The position numbers were made by a program, and so were the translations under genes. Shown here in pieces: positions 14,239 through 17,816 of a stretch of 17,816 nucleotides of DNA (positions are counted from its first letter, which is position 1; every line of letters starts with the position of its first letter). The notes beneath the pieces were generated by a model that made no database searches, was not told where the DNA came from, and saw nothing but the letters and a program-made list of their open reading frames with translations. The DNA is from an uncultured Clostridia bacterium (GTDB lineage Bacteria; Bacillota; Clostridia; Christensenellales; UBA1242), in contig CANRMV010000011.1 of the NCBI GenBank assembly GCA_947631875.1, positions 1-17,816 of the forward strand, written 5' to 3'.

Positions 14239-15339
14239 ATGTACGTATCTTGTCATGGAATAGAACTTTCAGATGCTTTTTTAAGTGTTAGTAAAGCAAT
14301 TTCAAACAAAACCACAAATCCAATTTTGGAAGGAATAAAAGTGACAGCAGAGGATGACACACTCACTTTCAGTGCCACCGACACAGAACTTTCAATCGAG
14401 AAAAAAATCAAAGCCAACATCAAAGAAGAAGGGGAAGCGGTTGTTCCAGGAAAGTTTATAACAGAGTTTGTTAAAAAACTCACAAATGAGATGATTGAAC
14501 TTGAACTCAACGACAAAAATCAAATGATAATCAAATATGACGACAGCCAATCCATCATTCAATGCTATAATGTTGCCGAATATCCTTCCTTCAAAAAGAT
14601 TGAAAGCGAAGATTATTTTGGAATAACAAAAAAGGATTTAAAAACTATAATCAACAAAACAATTTTTTCTGTTGCAGTTGATGACAGCAGGCCAATTTTG
14701 AAAGGCGTTTTGTTTGATATAGAAAAAAACACATTAAATGCCATCGCACTTGACGGATATCGTTTGGCAAAAGTTAAGAAAAACATCACATCAAATTTAA
14801 CCATGAGCATTGTTATTCCAGCCAAGAGTTTGAACGAAATTTCAAGAATTTTGGATGACAGTGATGAAATAGTGAATGTGTATGTTGACAAAAGCACACT
14901 AATGGTGGACTTTGGAGACATAAAACTGACAACCCGCCTTTTGGAAGGCGATTTTGTGAACTACAAACAAATCATTGCTGCAAACTATCAAACAATTTGC
15001 GTGATTAACAAAGAACAGTTTGAAGATGCTTTGGACAGGGCATCACTTTTGTCAAAAGTTGGGCAAGGAAATTGTGTTAAGTTTGAAATCAAAGAAAAAA
15101 ATCTTTGCATAACTTCAAACAGTGAACTTGGAAACATCAAAGAGAATGTTCCTGTAAACATGACGGGCAAAGAACTTTTAATTGCTTTCAATGCAAGATA
15201 CTTCATCGAAAATTTGAGAGCCAACACCGACGAATTTGTGAAAATTTGTTTCAACTCACCTGCCAACCCATGCGTTATTGTTCCTGTTGAAGGAGACGAA
15301 TTTTTGTATTTGATTTTGCCTGTTCGAATGATTGGGTGA
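14239..15339 (+). CDS. dnaN: DNA polymerase III sliding clamp (beta subunit)
   Basis: The clamp forms a dimeric ring around DNA, tethers the replicative polymerase and recruits other factors. The 366-residue product has the normal three-domain length; features include NPILEGIKVTA near the N-terminus, GYRLAKVK in the middle and the C-terminal ILPVRM, which ends the clamp's final strand and forms part of the binding pocket. ATG 14239 has AAAGGAGA upstream; the frame is open back to 14140 but that stretch holds the promoter. It follows the origin spacer after dnaA, as usual, but the expected recF does not come next. A short GTGAC-CGT-GTCAC palindrome overlaps the stop codon, and two terminator hairpins follow. 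Confidence 0.97.
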   Translation: MYVSCHGIELSDAFLSVSKAISNKTTNPILEGIKVTAEDDTLTFSATDTELSIEKKIKANIKEEGEAVVPGKFITEFVKKLTNEMIELELNDKNQMIIKYDDSQSIIQCYNVAEYPSFKKIESEDYFGITKKDLKTIINKTIFSVAVDDSRPILKGVLFDIEKNTLNAIALDGYRLAKVKKNITSNLTMSIVIPAKSLNEISRILDDSDEIVNVYVDKSTLMVDFGDIKLTTRLLEGDFVNYKQIIAANYQTICVINKEQFEDALDRASLLSKVGQGNCVKFEIKEKNLCITSNSELGNIKENVPVNMTGKELLIAFNARYFIENLRANTDEFVKICFNSPANPCVIVPVEGDEFLYLILPVRMIG

Positions 15340-15379
15340 CCGTGTCACGCTTTAATGTCAATTAACTTTTAAGAATAAA

Positions 15380-15418
15380 AAAAAGCCTCTTGTGATTTTT
15401 GTTCATAAGAGGTTTTTT
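15380..15418 (+). terminator. dnaN terminator
   Basis: CCTCTTGTGA (15386-15395) pairs with TCATAAGAGG (15403-15412), a 10-bp stem with one G-U pair and a 7-base loop, followed by TTTTTT and preceded by an A tract. Confidence 0.92.
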
Positions 15419-15434
15419 GTTTTGATAATTTAAC

Positions 15435-15457
15435 AAAAGGCACAGAAAAGCCTTTTT
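15435..15457 (+). terminator. Second tandem terminator-like hairpin
   Basis: AAAAGGC (15435-15441) and GCCTTTT (15450-15456) form a 7-bp stem with loop ACAGAAAA, ending in a T run. It is weaker than the first and could be a backup terminator insulating rpmH. Confidence 0.55.
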
Positions 15458-15503
15458 ATAACAAAAAATTTCAAAAAAATAATTTAAAAACTGTCGCCGT
15501 CTG

Positions 15504-15532
15504 TTGACAAAAATAAAAAATTCCTTTATAAT
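15504..15532 (+). promoter_or_regulatory. Perfect consensus sigma-A promoter for the rpmH operon
   Basis: TTGACA (15504-15509), a 17-base spacer and TATAAT (15527-15532), with all twelve positions at consensus. Predicted +1 is near 15539, a leader of about 51 bases before rpmH. High expression suits a ribosomal protein gene. Confidence 0.93.
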
Positions 15533-15589
15533 AGCCTTGAACACTTTTTGCAGTAGGAAATTTTTGCAAAAGATTTTAAGGAGAAAATT

Positions 15590-15724
15590 ATGAAAAGAAC
15601 TTATCAACCTAAGAAAAGAAAAAGACAAAAAGTTCATGGATTTCGCCAAAGAATGAAAACACAAGGCGGAAGAAAAACCCTTCAAAGAAGAAGAAACAGA
15701 GGAAGAAAACATATTTCTGCCTAA
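15590..15724 (+). CDS. rpmH: 50S ribosomal protein L34
   Basis: A 44-residue, strongly basic protein of the large ribosomal subunit, exactly the usual length. It starts MKRTYQPKKRKRQKVHGF and continues with an arginine/lysine-rich middle (RMKTQGGRKTL) and ends RGRKHISA, all hallmarks of L34. AAGGAGAAAATT precedes ATG 15590. It begins the rpmH-rnpA-yidD-yidC operon under a perfect sigma-A promoter; rnpA starts nine bases after the stop codon. It lies downstream of dnaN on the same strand, whereas in many Bacillota rpmH diverges from dnaA. Confidence 0.98.
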   Translation: MKRTYQPKKRKRQKVHGFRQRMKTQGGRKTLQRRRNRGRKHISA

Positions 15725-15733
15725 TGAGGACTT

Positions 15734-16057
15734 ATGGATCACAGACTTAAAAAGAACAGTCAATTTTCTTACATTTACAAAAAGGGAGAAAGAATTTCAA
15801 CAGATAATTTCACCCTTTTTGTTGTTAAAAGCCGTTTTGAATGTTATAAAATAGGCTTTTCTGTAAACAAAAAAATTGGCAAAGCCCACATAAGAAACAA
15901 ACTTAAACGCAGGCTGAGAGAAATTGTAAGAAAAACAAATGTTCCAAATTTTAGAAACTATGTTTTGATGGCAAGAGAAGGCGCGGAAAAACTTGAATTC
16001 AAAAATTTGGAAAACGAGATAAAAAGGTTGTTTGAAAAGTATGAAAAACGTGCTTAA
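15734..16057 (+). CDS. rnpA: Ribonuclease P protein component
   Basis: The protein subunit that assists the RNase P RNA in cleaving 5' leaders from precursor tRNAs. The 107-residue basic protein carries the RNR signature within IGKAHIRNKLKRRLRE (48-63; R54, N55, R59, R60, R62) and an aromatic/hydrophobic N-terminal half (FSYIYKKG, FTLFVVKS) that forms the leader-binding cleft. TGAGGA (15725-15730) lies just before ATG 15734. The downstream yidD start lies inside its 3' end (17-base overlap), consistent with coupled translation. The length and spacing are normal for the family. Confidence 0.96.
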   Translation: MDHRLKKNSQFSYIYKKGERISTDNFTLFVVKSRFECYKIGFSVNKKIGKAHIRNKLKRRLREIVRKTNVPNFRNYVLMAREGAEKLEFKNLENEIKRLFEKYEKRA

Positions 16058-16295
16058 ACAAATTGCCCTTGTGCCTGTTTATTTTTATAAGTATTGTATA
16101 AGCCCAATGCTGCCACACTCTTGCCTTTTCACTCCAACTTGTTCAAACTATATGATAAAGGCGGTGAAGGAATTTGGCTTGTTTGGGTTCTGGCTTGGAA
16201 TAAAAAGGCTTTTTAGATGTGTCCCTTGGCAAAAGAAAAGAGGTTATGACCCTGTCCCTATCAACATAAAAGGAGAGCATATATGGATTTTGTAA
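16041..16295 (+). CDS. yidD: Membrane protein insertion efficiency factor YidD
   Basis: A small (84-residue) inner-face protein that assists YidC-dependent membrane protein insertion. The family core SPMLPHSCLFTPTCS (21-35) has both cysteines, followed by a conserved region to RLFRCVPW (56-63) and GYDPVP (68-73). The N-terminal helix is amphipathic. I chose ATG 16041 over the TTG at 16032 because it gives the family-like short N-terminus (MKNVLKQIALVPVYFYKYCISP region) and no site favours the TTG. No good Shine-Dalgarno sequence is seen; translation probably depends on coupling to rnpA, which it overlaps by 17 bases. Its end overlaps yidC by 13 bases. Confidence 0.95.
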   Translation: MKNVLKQIALVPVYFYKYCISPMLPHSCLFTPTCSNYMIKAVKEFGLFGFWLGIKRLFRCVPWQKKRGYDPVPINIKGEHIWIL

Positions 16296-17626
16296 ACACT
16301 ATGCTTGTCACTTTGCCACAACCAACAGGTTTTTGGGAAAGTATTTTGAACGCTTTTAAAGGAATAAACGGCACCTACATTTTGGCGGTTATTTTTATCG
16401 CTATTTTGGTGAGAGTTGTGTTTTCTTTTGTTGACATATTAAACAAAAAAGTCAGCATGAAAAGCAACGAAATAAACGCCAAGATGAAACCAGAACTTGA
16501 CGCAATCAAAGAAAAATATCAAAATGACCCAACCAAAATGAAACAAAAAACTGATGAGGTTTACAAAAAATATCAGTTCAATGTTATGGGAAGTTGTTTG
16601 CCAATGCTTGTTATGCTTGTGCTGCAAACCGTTGTGTTCTTAACACTTTGGAACAGTTTGCAAACCGTGTCAAACTACAACATCGCATCGCAATATAATG
16701 AAATGAAAAACATATATGCCAATGTGTTGGTTGTAAATAAAGAAATTGATGAAGACTCAATCACTTTTGAAGAGGGAAACACAGTTGAAATAAAATTGGG
16801 ATATAAAGAGCAAGAAGGCAAAAATGTGAGAGGTGTAATTTACACAGTTTACACCAACAAAGAAGAGCCAAATGCAGGACAAGAGTATTTTGTTCCTTAT
16901 AAAACCGATTGGACAAACAGAGAAGTTTTTGATTTGATTTCACAATATGTTCTTGAACCAGAGCCAGAAGAACCACCAGCAGACGGAGAGTTGGCAACCG
17001 CTGCTGAGGAAGATGAAAATGCATATGTTCCACAAGAATATAAGCCAAACGGATTTAGCGAACAAATCAAAACGCAGGCCGAAAAACTTGTTAAGGATTA
17101 TTATTTGACCACACAAGAAGGCTTTTTGTGGATAAAGAATATTTACAAACCTGATGCTCCACAAAGCCCACTTTTCACAGAAAGCGAAATTGGAAACTAT
17201 TTGTCCAAATATTATTCTGCGGATGAGAAAGCCGATGAGAGTAAGTATAAGTTAGAAGGAAAGATATTCAACAGTGTTACAGCAGGAATAAATGCACAAG
17301 AACTTGGAAGCAACGGGTATTACATTCTCACAATTTTGGCAGTTGCATTTTCAGTGCTTTCTTTGTGGCTTTCAAACCTTATGATGAGAAGGAAAGATCA
17401 GCCAAAACAAAAACAGTCAATCGCAATGTATATAATCATGCCACTTATCTTTGGACTTTTCACTTTCATGTACACGAGTTTGTTTGCAATCTATTTGGTT
17501 GTTGGACAACTTGCAACATTGGCAACCACCCCACTCACAACATGGATTGTTAAAATGTGGACAAAAAATTCAGACAAAAAGAAAAAAGAAAAAGATGTGA
17601 TTGAAGTTGATTATCGAAGAAAATAA
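16283..17626 (+). CDS. yidC: Membrane protein insertase YidC/Oxa1 family, with large outer insertion, 447 aa
   Basis: An insertase for membrane proteins, alone or with Sec. Membrane segments are at about 30-53, 104-124, 344-366, 379-397 and 400-420, the five-helix Gram-positive plan. The first helix carries the conserved arginine R44 of the hydrophilic groove; the cytoplasmic loop KMKPELDAIKEKY (67-79) is typical, as is QFNVMGSCLPML before helix 2. Helices 2 and 3 are normally joined by a short outer loop containing FLW..DL..PDP; here FLWIKNIYKPD lies at 281-291, so roughly 150 extra residues precede it and about 50 follow, including an acidic EPEPEEPP tract (225-232). There is no N-terminal lipobox, unlike many Bacillus-type YidC. 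AAAGGAGA supports ATG 16283. The lysine-rich tail (429-437) could contact ribosomes. Confidence 0.93.
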   Translation: MDFVNTMLVTLPQPTGFWESILNAFKGINGTYILAVIFIAILVRVVFSFVDILNKKVSMKSNEINAKMKPELDAIKEKYQNDPTKMKQKTDEVYKKYQFNVMGSCLPMLVMLVLQTVVFLTLWNSLQTVSNYNIASQYNEMKNIYANVLVVNKEIDEDSITFEEGNTVEIKLGYKEQEGKNVRGVIYTVYTNKEEPNAGQEYFVPYKTDWTNREVFDLISQYVLEPEPEEPPADGELATAAEEDENAYVPQEYKPNGFSEQIKTQAEKLVKDYYLTTQEGFLWIKNIYKPDAPQSPLFTESEIGNYLSKYYSADEKADESKYKLEGKIFNSVTAGINAQELGSNGYYILTILAVAFSVLSLWLSNLMMRRKDQPKQKQSIAMYIIMPLIFGLFTFMYTSLFAIYLVVGQLATLATTPLTTWIVKMWTKNSDKKKKEKDVIEVDYRRK

Positions 17627-17627
17627 T

Positions 17628-17658
17628 AAAAAAAGCAGGTTAAAAAACTTGCTTTTTT
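17628..17658 (+). terminator. Terminator after yidC
   Basis: AAAAAAGCAGGTT (17629-17641) pairs with AACTTGCTTTTTT (17646-17658), a 13-bp stem with one G-U pair, an AAAA loop and a T tract. It starts just after the double stop codon TAATAA of yidC. Confidence 0.88.
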
Positions 17659-17745
17659 CTTTTATATAATAAGAAAAAAAACAGGGTTTATAAGTGGAAA
17701 ACGTAAAAGGGAACCGAACAAAATAATCAAAACAGATTGAAAACA

Positions 17746-17775
17746 TTGATTTTTATTTGAAGAAGGTGTTATAAT
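17746..17775 (+). promoter_or_regulatory. mnmE promoter with extended -10, predicting a leaderless mRNA
   Basis: TTGATT (17746-17751), an 18-base spacer and TATAAT (17770-17775) with upstream TGT. Six bases (ACGCTT) separate it from ATG 17782, so +1 would fall on the start codon. Confidence 0.75.
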
Positions 17776-17781
17776 ACGCTT

Positions 17782-17816
17782 ATGCAAGAAGAAACAATAG
17801 CATCAATTTCAACGCC
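17782..17816 (+). CDS. mnmE: tRNA uridine-5-carboxymethylaminomethyl GTPase MnmE, N-terminus only
   Basis: Only the first twelve codons lie in the window. MQEETIASISTP matches the conserved MnmE start (D/E-TI-A-A/S-ISTP), where this GTPase's folate-binding N-terminal domain begins. MnmE acts with MnmG to modify the wobble uridine of several tRNAs. The position downstream of yidC agrees with the classical rnpA-yidC-(jag)-mnmE-mnmG order, although jag is missing. No Shine-Dalgarno sequence precedes ATG; a promoter -10 lies six bases upstream instead. Confidence 0.85.
   Translation, partial: MQEETIASIST

Noticed and set aside
15362..15763. Minus-strand open frame of 133 codons opposite rpmH and the rpmH promoter
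   Set aside because: It covers a terminator, a consensus promoter and rpmH; the composition (poly-Lys/Phe/Leu) is what reverse reading of AT-rich DNA gives.
17668..17745. Possible regulatory RNA or small gene between yidC and mnmE
   Set aside because: No hairpin, open frame with a ribosome binding site, or recognised motif was found; only the mnmE promoter is supported downstream.

Overview
This window is an AT-rich chromosomal replication-origin region from a low-GC Gram-positive bacterium, most likely an uncultured member of the Clostridia (Bacillota). The evidence is a dnaA/dnaN/rpmH/rnpA/yidD/yidC/mnmE block, strong GGAGG ribosome binding sites, consensus sigma-A promoters, a SpoVD-type PBP carrying a PASTA domain, and a collagen-like GXY surface protein. 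The lineage is inferred from gene content and was not tested by phylogeny.

Left arm, 1-4840. A tRNA-Ser(UGA) and the first codons of an unknown gene lie on the minus strand. They are followed on the plus strand by a ferritin-like protein with several ExxH motifs and a small lipoprotein. Next on the minus strand are a YugP-type membrane zinc peptidase and a Nudix hydrolase. Two plus-strand genes follow: a 72-residue two-helix membrane protein with a near-consensus promoter and its own terminator, and a short collagen-like protein. This arm looks like accessory material.

Centre-left, 4892-12483, minus strand. Five genes read away from the origin in what looks like one transcription unit with a possible internal promoter: recF, a 951-residue CvpA-like membrane protein, rsmH, an FtsL-like protein and a SpoVD/FtsI-type transpeptidase. 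This places DNA repair beside septal peptidoglycan synthesis right at the origin.

Centre-right, 12490-17816, plus strand. Here lie dnaA, an oriC-like spacer with degenerate DnaA boxes and an AT-rich unwinding region, dnaN, paired terminators, then rpmH-rnpA-yidD-yidC, a terminator and the start of mnmE. The classical order (rpmH cluster diverging from dnaA, and dnaA-dnaN-recF together) is rearranged: recF diverges from dnaA, and the rpmH cluster lies downstream of dnaN on the same strand. No jag/khpB gene lies between yidC and mnmE.

The most striking regulatory pattern is that recF, the YugP-like gene and mnmE each have an extended -10 (TGT-TAtAAT type) exactly six bases before the start codon and no Shine-Dalgarno sequence. 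This predicts leaderless transcripts in a genome where the other genes mostly have strong GGAGG sites. Other oddities are a YidC with a large extra insertion, a giant CvpA-like protein and a ferritin-like protein with three ligand-bearing helix pairs. I see no CRISPR array, insertion sequence, prophage or recognisable defence system.
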